DNA of 9,682 bases from an uncultured Eubacteriales bacterium (GTDB lineage Bacteria > Bacillota > Clostridia > Oscillospirales > CAG-382). The stretch spans positions 1 through 9,682 of the forward strand of contig CAKSOW010000054.1 in assembly GCA_934479825.1 (NCBI GenBank), given 5' to 3'. Each line of letters starts with the position of its first letter. Positions within the stretch are counted from its first letter, which is position 1. The position numbers and the translations under genes are program-made. The notes below the pieces were generated by a model that was not told where the DNA came from, ran no database searches, and worked only from the letters and a program-made list of their open reading frames with translations. Of this stretch, positions 1 to 6,128 are shown one piece after another.

Positions 1-42
1 GAGCTTGTTGCCTGAAAAAGCTATTCACTTGTCAAGGAACAC

Positions 43-80
43 CGTGCCGCCGGGGTCAAACTGTTACCGGCTCCGGCACG
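43..80. repeat. GC-rich stem-loop
   Basis: CGTGCCG (43-49) pairs with CGGCACG (74-80), and CCGG (50-53) can pair with CCGG (67-70) inside it, closing a loop of about 13 bases. No T-run follows on either side, so a simple terminator is unlikely. It may belong to the mobile element's replication or transfer region; its role is unknown. Confidence 0.55.
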
Positions 81-84
81 GGAA

Positions 85-106
85 GGGCTTTCCGGTTTGG
101 AAGCCC
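85..106. repeat. Stem-loop just upstream of the first CAACGGACA repeat
   Basis: GGGCTT (85-90) pairs with AAGCCC (101-106), extended inward by a T-G wobble and a C-G pair, leaving the hexaloop CGGTTT. It lies five bases after the previous stem, so the two form a double hairpin. No T-run follows on the plus strand. Confidence 0.5.
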
Positions 107-394
107 CTCTCAACATACAACGGACATTTTTTCTCGAAAACTTGGTACTGCCGGAGAAAAAATTTCTGAAAACCTCTCCACCTTACTAAGTGAATCAGCT
201 CCCGTTTTTGTCCCAATGCTTTGCCCTTTCACTTTGCAACGGACAATTATTTTGCGAATTAGGGGGTGCAGCTTCAGGAAAATTTCCCTTTCTACTTTTC
301 AACGGACAGAAATCTGCCGTTTGTTGAGTATGCCGGTGAGAAAATTTTTTCTGCGGGAGCCGGTTTCAGCTCAGGTGATTTTCAAAACCTTGCG

Positions 395-425
395 CAGCGA
401 TAGAGCTTGCAAAGCTCTGTCGCTG
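395..425. repeat. First of three consecutive stem-loops, oriT-like region
   Basis: CAGCGA (395-400) pairs with TCGCTG (420-425). After a T-G wobble, AGAGCT (402-407) pairs with AGCTCT (413-418) around the loop TGCAA, giving a 13-pair stem. The stem has no terminal T-run and is followed at once by two more hairpins, which suggests a structured transfer or regulatory region and not a terminator. Confidence 0.65.
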
Positions 426-436
426 GGCGAGGTTGC

Positions 437-454
437 CGCAGCCGTCAGGCTGCG
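437..454. repeat. Second of three consecutive stem-loops
   Basis: CGCAGCC (437-443) pairs perfectly with GGCTGCG (448-454) around the tetraloop GTCA. It sits 11 bases after the first stem and 11 before the third, so the three are regularly spaced. Confidence 0.6.
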
Positions 455-465
455 TATAGCAGGGT

Positions 466-490
466 TTGGGGAAGGCACTCCCCAACAAGA
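466..490. other. Candidate origin of transfer (nick-region) hairpin
   Basis: TTGGGGA (466-472) pairs perfectly with TCCCCAA (479-485) around the loop AGGCAC and is followed by CAAGA. I recall a TTTGGGGA...TCCCCAAC hairpin followed by AAG as a recurring feature just ahead of the mobC and relaxase genes in Tn1549-type conjugative elements, where an inverted repeat next to the nick site is expected. The inverted repeat is seen directly; the oriT role is inference, and no relaxase gene follows here. Confidence 0.4.
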
Positions 491-710
491 TTCCGATGGG
501 ACAGAATGAGCGAAATGCGAAATCTGGCACCTCGGTAGAATCTTGCTCTCTGCTGCTCCTAACCTCCCTTCACTTTACAACGGACATTTTCTCGGCAAAA
601 AGCAGGGTGTGTATTTGTAAACATTTTGTGAACAAGCTGCCGTCGCCCGCCGTTCGTCGCTGCAACTCTTTCTGCTTTTTATGGTATCGCATCCGCAGCA
701 GAATTACGAC

Positions 711-749
711 GTACCATTGGAAACATCGGTGTAACCATTGGTAACATCG
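711..749. repeat. Tandem 20-base iteron-like pair
   Basis: GTACCATTGGAAACATCG (711-728) is followed at a 20-base step by GTAACCATTGGTAACATCG (731-749). The two differ by one insertion and one substitution, and each contains CCATTGG. Two head-to-tail copies at about two helical turns look like an iteron or operator for a replication or partition protein. They could also be chance or the trace of a short repeated peptide. Confidence 0.45.
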
Positions 750-835
750 AATGGTTGGGCTTGCCGTTTCTCTATTCTTACTACAATCTCAAAAAGTTTC
801 AGATAGTATTTTGATATGGAACGACCTAAAATAAA

Positions 836-864
836 GAAGCAAGCCGAAAAAATCAGCTTGCTTC
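836..864 (-). terminator. Rho-independent terminator-like hairpin
   Basis: GAAGCAAGC (836-844) pairs perfectly with GCTTGCTTC (856-864), loop of 11 bases rich in A. Read on the minus strand the stem is followed by TTTATTTTAGG, the best T-rich tail, so it would stop leftward transcription. On the plus strand the tail is CTATACG. It separates the repeat region from the promoter at 935. Confidence 0.5.
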
Positions 865-934
865 CTATACGACGCGGTGGTTACCTGCGTATTCACAAAA
901 TTGTTGCAATTTATTTTTGATTGATGGGTTGCCT

Positions 935-963
935 TTGACCTAAAAATATGATAAGCTTATTAT
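935..963 (+). promoter_or_regulatory. Sigma-A type promoter for the two unknown ORFs
   Basis: TTGACC (935-940) and TATTAT (958-963) each match the consensus at five of six positions and are separated by exactly 17 bases. Transcription would begin near 970, just ahead of the ORF ending at 1311. This supports the two following ORFs forming an expressed unit. It is a sequence match only. Confidence 0.5.
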
Positions 964-996
964 GCAGATACTAACTTTTTAGATAATAATCAGGAA

Positions 997-1311
997 GTGA
1001 GTTTTTGCGTTGGTGTGGATGACACATCCGACTTGGTTGCCGGAAGATGGTATTATTGGTATATAAACGGAACAAAAGGAACTACCGCCAATAACTATCC
1101 CAATGATGGTCGATTCAAGGTGACTGCTCAAAGAGGATATCGTCTGCTTGGTAGCGGTACATGGAGCGTTTTTGCGGATGAACACGAAGCCATCCGCAGT
1201 CTTGGCATCCCATCAAATCTGAATTGGGTTCCAGCAGATGAAAACGCATGGACTTATGCGGCTGCAAATGACGATTGGAATTTTGATTCATCGACAGACC
1301 CTGTTAAATAA
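997..1311 (+). CDS. Unknown aromatic-rich protein, 5' end doubtful or lost
   Basis: I do not recognise this protein. From a GTG at 997 it would have 104 residues, with six Trp and six Tyr, many Asn, Asp and Gly, and no membrane segment. The mix resembles the C-terminal beta-rich part of a secreted or surface protein. The start is unsupported: the frame stays open upstream to a TAA at 952-954, the AGGAA before the GTG abuts it with no spacing, and no in-frame ATG exists. It may therefore be the 3' remnant of a longer gene with a lost signal peptide, although a good promoter lies at 935-963. Its stop is 15 bases before the next ORF, which has a proper ribosome binding site, so the two are probably co-transcribed. 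Composition is more AT-rich than the genes to the right. Confidence 0.5.
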   Translation: MSFCVGVDDTSDLVAGRWYYWYINGTKGTTANNYPNDGRFKVTAQRGYRLLGSGTWSVFADEHEAIRSLGIPSNLNWVPADENAWTYAAANDDWNFDSSTDPVK

Positions 1312-1326
1312 CATGGAGATCGGTTT

Positions 1327-1743
1327 ATGTTCTTGTCGATTATTTCTTTGCTAATATATATTGTTCAAATATGTATTGCTGTCATGATTGCATCCGTAAT
1401 ACCCATCTTTGCTTTCAAAAAGTGGAGGCGAAAGAAAGTATTTATGCTATTGTTATTGCTCTGCTTATCAATAGAATTATTAGGTATTGCACACTTGGCG
1501 AATGACCCTTTTTTGATATGCCAAGAAGAATACCGCGAATTTGTCTCGGAAAAAGATGAACAAGATATCATTGCATTTAATTCGGGTATTTACAGTAAAC
1601 AAGTTCCGGTCATACCAGTTTGCATCGTGGTTAAGCACGCTGATGATATTTCAATTGTCGTCGAAACCTATTATTTGATATTTGGACACACTGAAATGCT
1701 TATCGGTGATGATGGTCCTACCTATTTGCGTACTCTATTTTAA
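1327..1743 (+). CDS. Small two-helix membrane protein of unknown function
   Basis: A 138-residue protein that I cannot assign to a family. GGAG at 1315-1318 lies eight bases before the ATG, a good ribosome binding site. Two hydrophobic segments are visible, about residues 3-29 and 38-57, joined by a strongly basic turn (KKWRRKK). By the positive-inside rule the loop is cytoplasmic and both ends are outside, leaving a C-terminal part of about 80 residues outside the cell, with Cys, Glu and Asp and no obvious catalytic motif. It follows the aromatic-rich ORF by 15 bases, and a perfect hairpin at 1832-1863 closes the unit. The AT-rich composition and location beside a mobile remnant suggest acquired cargo. 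A role as an immunity protein or accessory membrane factor is only a guess. Confidence 0.65.
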   Translation: MFLSIISLLIYIVQICIAVMIASVIPIFAFKKWRRKKVFMLLLLLCLSIELLGIAHLANDPFLICQEEYREFVSEKDEQDIIAFNSGIYSKQVPVIPVCIVVKHADDISIVVETYYLIFGHTEMLIGDDGPTYLRTLF

Positions 1744-1831
1744 TCAAAATAGTGTTTTTAATTATTAGTACAGATCATCAAGCTGGTGATTGGGTCATTC
1801 CATTCTGCCACAAATGAGCTGACCATCGTTG

Positions 1832-1863
1832 TAATAGCGAGGACTTGAAAGTCCTCGCTATTA
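1832..1863 (+). terminator. Perfect 14-bp hairpin closing the unknown unit
   Basis: Bases 1832-1845 (TAATAGCGAGGACT) pair perfectly with 1850-1863 around the tetraloop TGAA. No run of T follows (GCATAC), which is weak for an intrinsic terminator. It lies between the unknown membrane gene and the truncated feoB. It could instead be an element end or a recombination or regulatory site. Confidence 0.5.
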
Positions 1864-1902
1864 GCATACATCGTCCTACATATCGTTAAGACTCTTGAAG
1901 AT

Positions 1903-3204
1903 GTGCTTTCGACCGATTCCTACGCAGCACTTGCCGGCGCTCGCTATTCCTTAATCGAAAAGCTGTGCACCGAGTATGTAAAGAAACCAGTATCCCTTTC
2001 CAAAGAAGAACGTATTTCTGAAAGCATCGATCGGCTTTTAACCGGCAAGTATACGGCCTTTCCCCTATTTTTCCTGATTTTGGGATCGGTTTTCTTTTTT
2101 ACGTTCGTGTTTCCCGGCGGCACGCTTTCCTCTTTGTTTACCTCGGCAATCAATGCTTTTATTGCGCTTTCGGACCGCTTTTTAAGTGACCTCCATGTTG
2201 CTCCGGCTTTGCATTCACTGATTATCGGCGGTATTTTTACCGGTATCGGAAGTATTCTTTCCTTTTTACCGACCATTGTAACCCTGTTTTTCTTTTTATC
2301 TCTGTTGGAGGACACCGGTTACATGGCACGCGTTGCATTCATTATGGATAAGCCGATGCGCGCGATAGGCCTTTCGGGCAAAACCTTTGTTCCGCTGCTG
2401 ATAGGGTTCGGCTGTTCTGTACCGGCTGTCATGGCTGCACGAACGGTGGCAAGCGAAACCGAACGAAAAAAGGCTATCTATCTGGTGCCTTTTATTTCGT
2501 GCAGTGCCAAACTTCCCATTTACGCGCTCTTTACAAGTGTGTTTTTTCCGAAAAATCCGTTGCCGGTCATTGCTTCACTGTACACAGGCGCTGTTCTTAT
2601 AGGAATCCTTGTCATGCTTCTATTAAAAAGTGACCATGACCAAACCGAGTCGTTTGTTATGGAACTGCCGACCTACCGTCTGCCGACAGCGCGCAATACC
2701 TTTACGCTCATGGCGCAAAAAGCCAAAGATTTTTTGGTAAAGGCTTTTACTGTCATCTTTCTTTCTACCGTTATTTTATGGTTCTTACAGAATTTTGGTT
2801 TTTCACTTACTCTTGTTTCGGACAGCTCTGACAGCATTCTTGCCGCTGTCGGCCGGACGCTTGCGCCTATCTTTGCACCGCTCGGCTTTGCAAACTGGAA
2901 AACCGTGACAGCCTTGATTACCGGTTTGACGGCAAAAGAGGCAGTTATCAGCTCGCTTAAAATCCTGCTCTCCTCGTCGCTCCCTTTTGAAGAGGCATTA
3001 AGGGCAGAGTTTTCTTCCACAGCCTCGGTACTGTCCTTTTTAACGTTTGCCCTGCTATACATGCCGTGCGTTGCGGCCGCGGCCGCCATCGGCAGAGAAC
3101 TATCCTCCTTTTGGGCAACATGCAAACGAATGCTCTTCCAAACGGGTGTTGCCTGGATATGCGCTTTTCTTGTGTATCATATAGTTAGCGTCTTTTGCAA
3201 TTAA
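1903..3204 (+). pseudogene. feoB: feoB, 5'-truncated: permease without GTPase domain
   Basis: FeoB imports ferrous iron; an N-terminal GTPase (G) domain and a linker control a C-terminal membrane permease. Here only the linker end and the permease remain. Counting from the GTG at 1903, visible FeoB signatures are LEDTGYMAR (135-143), the Gate motifs GFGCSVPAVMAART (168-181) and PFISCSAKLPIY (196-207), ELPTYRLPT (254-262), GLTAKEAVISS (341-351) and LLYMPCVAAAAAIGREL (384-400). The 433 residues compare with about 650-700 in complete clostridial FeoB, and the Walker A and other G motifs are absent upstream. The frame is open only back to a stop at 1846-1848, no Shine-Dalgarno precedes the GTG, and no feoA is nearby. 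The break coincides with the right edge of the mobile remnant, so insertion or deletion probably removed the 5' part. The permease frame itself is undamaged, suggesting a recent event. A split, still-translated protein is possible but less likely. Confidence 0.85.
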
Positions 3205-3240
3205 CATAAGGAACTCTCAATCAAACGAATGTTTATCAAC

Positions 3241-3246
3241 AAGGAG
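3241..3246 (+). promoter_or_regulatory. Ribosome binding site of the MATE gene
   Basis: AAGGAG lies seven bases before the ATG at 3254, a near-ideal Shine-Dalgarno that fixes this start. Confidence 0.85.
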
Positions 3247-3253
3247 TGTTAAA

Positions 3254-4654
3254 ATGACATCAGTCAAACAAAAAATAAGTTACCTGTTCGGCGACCGCGC
3301 ATTCTACGCCAAAGCGTTATCGGTTGCTATACCAATCATGATTCAAAACGGAATCACCAATTTTGTCAACTTATTGGACAATATCATGGTCGGCGCAGTC
3401 GGAACGGAACCAATGTCAGCCGTAGCCATCGTCAACAAGCTGATATTTGTGTATAACCTATGCATATTCGGCGGATGTGCCGGCGTCGGCATTTTTACAG
3501 CACAATTTTACGGCAAGGGCGATTACGACGGTGTGCAGAAGAGTTTCCGCTTAAAGCTGTATACCAATCTCTGTCTGTTGATCGCGGCGCTTACCGCACT
3601 GATAGCCGCAGGTCCTACGCTAATCGAACTGTTTCTGCATGAGGGCAGTGAAACAGGCGATCTCGCCAAAACGTTTCAATATGCGAAGGAATACTTATCC
3701 GTCATTATCATCGGTATTATTCCGCAAGCGGCCACAGAAGCCTATTCCAGTACCTTGCGTGAAACCGAACATACCACACTGCCGATGAAAGCAGGCATTG
3801 CGGCAATCGTTACAAATCTCTCGTTGAACTATGTGCTCATTTTCGGTCATTTCGGAGCGCCGGCACTCGGCGTGCGCGGTGCGGCCATCGCAACGGTTAT
3901 TGCCAAGTTTGTAGAGCTTTCTATCATTATTTTAACCGTTCGCCTAAAAGACACCTATGCATTCCTGCACGGCATATACAAAACCATACGTGTACCGCTC
4001 AGCTTTGTCAAGACCGTTCTTCCTAAAAGCTTACCGTTGCTTGTCAACGAAGCGTTATGGGCAACCGGTGTTACAGCGCTCACCTATTGCTATTCTTTAC
4101 GCGGACTTGCTGTTGTGGCCGGATACAACATCTCGACTACCGTAACCGACATTTTTAATGTAGCCACCATTGCATTCGGCAACGCTATCGCGATTATCGT
4201 CGGAAATCTGCTCGGCGCCAACCGCATGAAAGAAGCCAAACAAACCGATGCACGTCTCATTATGTTTTCGTTTATGGTAAGCTGCGGATTAGCCCTTATT
4301 CTCTTTTGTGCAGCGCCTCTTTTCCCCATGCTTTATACGGAGACAGCACAAGAAGCCAAAGATTTAGCGGTTTCATTTCTTCGGGTCTATTCGGTCTATA
4401 TGTTGGTCAACACCATTTCCAGCGCCTCCTATTTCACACTGCGTTCCGGCGGAAAGACCGTACTTACATTCTTATTTGACAGTGTTTATATGGTAGGCGT
4501 TGCCTTTCCGGTCGCATTCCTGCTTGCCAAATTTACTGAAATGCCGATTATTCCACTTTACGCCTGCACACTTTCAGTAGACTTAATCAAGGCAATCGTT
4601 GGCATTTGTCTTGTCAAAAGCGGTAAATGGATGCAGAATATCGTCAACAATTAA
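3254..4654 (+). CDS. MATE family multidrug/sodium antiporter
   Basis: A complete 466-residue membrane transporter of the MATE (multidrug and toxic compound extrusion) family, which exports cationic drugs, dyes or metabolites in exchange for Na+ or H+. The length fits the family's usual 440-480 residues and 12 membrane helices. The first helices carry the family pattern around residues 24-47 (an IPIM..N segment, then VNLLDNIMVG) and AQFYGKGD at 83-90; the pattern recurs in the second half with NIIVGNLLGANR-like sequence (seen as AIIVGNLLGANRMKEA). AAGGAG seven bases ahead supports the ATG. The gene follows the feoB remnant by 49 bases with no terminator between, so it may have been co-transcribed with feoB; no clear promoter of its own is visible in the gap. 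It ends before a strong terminator. The substrate cannot be read from the sequence. Confidence 0.92.
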   Translation: MTSVKQKISYLFGDRAFYAKALSVAIPIMIQNGITNFVNLLDNIMVGAVGTEPMSAVAIVNKLIFVYNLCIFGGCAGVGIFTAQFYGKGDYDGVQKSFRLKLYTNLCLLIAALTALIAAGPTLIELFLHEGSETGDLAKTFQYAKEYLSVIIIGIIPQAATEAYSSTLRETEHTTLPMKAGIAAIVTNLSLNYVLIFGHFGAPALGVRGAAIATVIAKFVELSIIILTVRLKDTYAFLHGIYKTIRVPLSFVKTVLPKSLPLLVNEALWATGVTALTYCYSLRGLAVVAGYNISTTVTDIFNVATIAFGNAIAIIVGNLLGANRMKEAKQTDARLIMFSFMVSCGLALILFCAAPLFPMLYTETAQEAKDLAVSFLRVYSVYMLVNTISSASYFTLRSGGKTVLTFLFDSVYMVGVAFPVAFLLAKFTEMPIIPLYACTLSVDLIKAIVGICLVKSGKWMQNIVNN

Positions 4655-4667
4655 AGTTTAAAACGTT

Positions 4668-4709
4668 AAAACCACAGCGATGTAAAGGAATTTACATCGC
4701 TGTGGTTTT
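4668..4709. terminator. Strong bidirectional terminator
   Basis: AAAACCACAGCG and following bases (4668-4686) pair perfectly over 19 positions with 4691-4709 around the loop GGAA. The plus strand ends in a run of five T, the minus strand in TTTT. It lies between the converging MATE and sensor genes and should stop both transcripts. Confidence 0.92.
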
Positions 4710-4736
4710 TATATGCTGTTATTCTTTCTTTAACGG

Positions 4737-5981
4737 CTATTTTAACCGAATACTTAGCGTATAACTGTACACGCCCTTATCGTATGTATCAACCACAGAA
4801 CCTGCATACTTTTCGGCAAGCTCTGCGACAATTTCCATATCCAGCGTATTCTTTTGCGCTTCGTTCGGTTCCATGGGACAAGTTCCTCTGACATTGATAA
4901 CCAACTGACCGTCTTTTGCAAGAATCAAGGCACTGACAAAGCGGTCAGGTTCAGCATCCTGCGCCAAAGTATATGCGTGGCCAATCAGATTAGAGGTAAG
5001 CGTGCAGATATCAATATCCGGTACAGATATGTTTTCGATTCCATTCACCTTGAAATCCGCACGGATTTCCAAAGCCTCCGCCCGCTTTTTCTCGTTGAAA
5101 AGCAAAGCATCCAGCGCCGCATTGGCGCAATATGCCATTTCATCGCAGTTAACCATTTTCTGCGTCAGTGAATCGATATATGCGTTTCGCGCCTCAGTAT
5201 CTTTCATCGCACGGATCGTGTTGATGTGCATTGAATAATCGTGCCGCAGTTTCTTATATTCGTCATATTGGATCTGCAAACGTTTGAAGTGCTCTTCCTC
5301 CAACGACTGCTGCAAGCGCAATTGCTCCATTTTGGCCTGTTCTTTCATGCCATCGCGCACCATGCGGAATAAAAGAAAGCCAAACAAGATGGATACAAGA
5401 GCCACAAAGACAAACGCTATCATAAGCGGCGCGGCCTGCAAACGGTAATCCCACATGGCAAGATACAGCACAAACCCGATGGCTAACTGTATCGCACCGT
5501 AAATAATTAAAAAGCGTACTGCCTTATTCTCAAATGTATCCTGCTTTCGGTTCAGAATCTGGGCAAGTATCAGAACATACAAAAACGTAAGGGATATATT
5601 GATGAGAAACATAATGGGATTTACCGTATGATTGACAAAAAACGACTCATCGCCAAGCGCGTTTCCCAAGAACATGCTGGCTGATTCAATTAAAATCGTA
5701 CCGACTGCATAAAGGAAAAATACGCCAATTTTCTTCCAGGCTTTGTCCGTAAACAACAGAAACAGGATTCCGATACAGAGAAGCCACTGCATAACTGTGC
5801 GAATCGATAGATAATCGAAGAAAACAATATGCTTTACGGTTGCAATGGCAATAAACAGAGCATATAGCGCATAAGATACCGGCTTGGAAAACCGCATATG
5901 CAATACGGAAAAAAACAGATATCCCATCACGGAAATATCCAGAATGCAAAACAGCACCATCATCGGCAGGTTCAGTGTCAC
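4737..5981 (-). CDS. AgrC-like GHKL sensor protein with degenerate ATPase domain
   Basis: A 414-residue membrane protein built like quorum-sensing histidine kinases of the AgrC/VirS group: about six hydrophobic helices in residues 1-205, a charged coiled coil at about 210-244, the phospho-acceptor box KKLRHDYSMH at 243-252 (likely His247), then a GHKL-type ATPase domain. The kinase part is unusual. The N box, normally like NLLDNAIEA, reads NLIGHAYTLA (331-340), so the key Asn is His335 and the following Glu is lost. The glycine-rich lid motif GLGL is replaced by NTLDMEI (378-384). ATP binding is therefore doubtful; it may be a pseudokinase or an adaptor, or a decaying gene. No LytTR-type response regulator or signal peptide gene is next to it. 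The GTG start follows GAGGAG by only three bases; ATG codons at 5961-5963 and 5958-5960 lie 21 or more bases away, so the start is uncertain. Confidence 0.8.
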   Translation of the reverse strand: MTLNLPMMVLFCILDISVMGYLFFSVLHMRFSKPVSYALYALFIAIATVKHIVFFDYLSIRTVMQWLLCIGILFLLFTDKAWKKIGVFFLYAVGTILIESASMFLGNALGDESFFVNHTVNPIMFLINISLTFLYVLILAQILNRKQDTFENKAVRFLIIYGAIQLAIGFVLYLAMWDYRLQAAPLMIAFVFVALVSILFGFLLFRMVRDGMKEQAKMEQLRLQQSLEEEHFKRLQIQYDEYKKLRHDYSMHINTIRAMKDTEARNAYIDSLTQKMVNCDEMAYCANAALDALLFNEKKRAEALEIRADFKVNGIENISVPDIDICTLTSNLIGHAYTLAQDAEPDRFVSALILAKDGQLVINVRGTCPMEPNEAQKNTLDMEIVAELAEKYAGSVVDTYDKGVYSYTLSIRLK

Positions 5982-6009
5982 GCACTCCTCTCACACTGCA
6001 TTTTCTTTA

Positions 6010-6018
6010 ATTATACCA
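6010..6018 (-). promoter_or_regulatory. Extended -10 promoter for the sensor gene
   Basis: On the minus strand TGGTATAAT is a perfect -10 box with the TGN extension. The -35 region at the expected distance (AAGAAC or nearby) is poor, which extended -10 promoters tolerate. The leader to the GTG would be about 22 bases. Confidence 0.55.
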
Positions 6019-6079
6019 AATAAAAATATACAGTTCTTATACATTTTGAATCCTTTTCACAAACAAATTTATATAAACA

Positions 6080-6118
6080 GCACAAAAGCGAACCGAAAAA
6101 ATCGGTTCGCTTTTGTGC
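6080..6118 (-). terminator. Terminator of the hibernation factor gene
   Basis: Bases 6080-6096 (GCACAAAAGCGAACCGA) pair perfectly over 17 positions with 6102-6118, loop of five A. It begins ten bases after the hpf stop codon. The minus-strand tail, TGTTTATATAAATTTG, is T-rich but interrupted. It separates hpf from the sensor gene. Confidence 0.8.
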
Positions 6119-6128
6119 CATAAATGCT

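Larger units (their letters stand above)
118..586. repeat. Four dispersed CAACGGACA repeats
   Basis: The nonamer CAACGGACA occurs exactly at 118-126, 237-245, 300-308 and 578-586. The bases in front are also alike in copies 2 and 4 (CCCTTTCACTTTG, CCCTTCACTTTA) and loosely in copy 3. In copies 1 to 3 a short palindrome follows at a near-constant distance: 155-167 (AGAAA/TTTCT), 277-287 (GGAAA/TTTCC) and 339-352 (AGAAAA/TTTTCT). Copy 4 lacks it. The spacing is irregular and the copies differ, so this is a dispersed repeat family and not a CRISPR array. It could be a set of protein-binding sites for transfer or replication. Confidence 0.65.
1..954. other. Gene-poor, structure-rich remnant of a mobile element
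   Basis: No open frame in this stretch looks like a real gene: those present are short, low in complexity, lack good ribosome binding sites and run across hairpins and repeats. The stretch instead holds two GC-rich hairpins near its left end, four CAACGGACA repeats, three consecutive hairpins around 395-485, a tandem pair at 711-749 and a terminator-like hairpin at 836-864. From memory, such a mix of repeats and stems upstream of mobilisation genes is typical of Tn1549-like conjugative elements of gut Firmicutes; this is inference, since no relaxase, MobC, integrase or transposase is visible. The left boundary may lie outside the window. Confidence 0.6.

Noticed and set aside
16..189. Short open frame at the left edge
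   Set aside because: About 57 codons without a start codon or ribosome binding site. It spans two hairpins and the first repeat, so I read it as non-coding.
216..509. Open frame of 97 codons on the plus strand
   Set aside because: It runs through two CAACGGACA repeats and all three oriT-like hairpins, has no ribosome binding site and an unlikely composition rich in Arg and Leu. The structures explain the DNA better than a protein does.
118..586. Four repeats as a CRISPR array
   Set aside because: Spacing is irregular (119, 63 and 278 bases), the repeat core is nine bases, and no cas gene is present.
466..744. Open frame of 92 codons on the plus strand
   Set aside because: It starts on the third hairpin, lacks a ribosome binding site and has a low-plausibility sequence rich in Cys, Arg and His that ends in the tandem repeats.
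2673..3125. 150-codon open frame antisense to feoB
   Set aside because: It lies fully opposite conserved FeoB permease sequence and is explained by codon bias there.
6030..6049. LytTR-type binding site upstream of the sensor gene
   Set aside because: ACAGTTCTT resembles one half site, but the second copy is weak and the spacing is about 11 bases, not the usual 21 or so. No LytTR regulator is present in the window.
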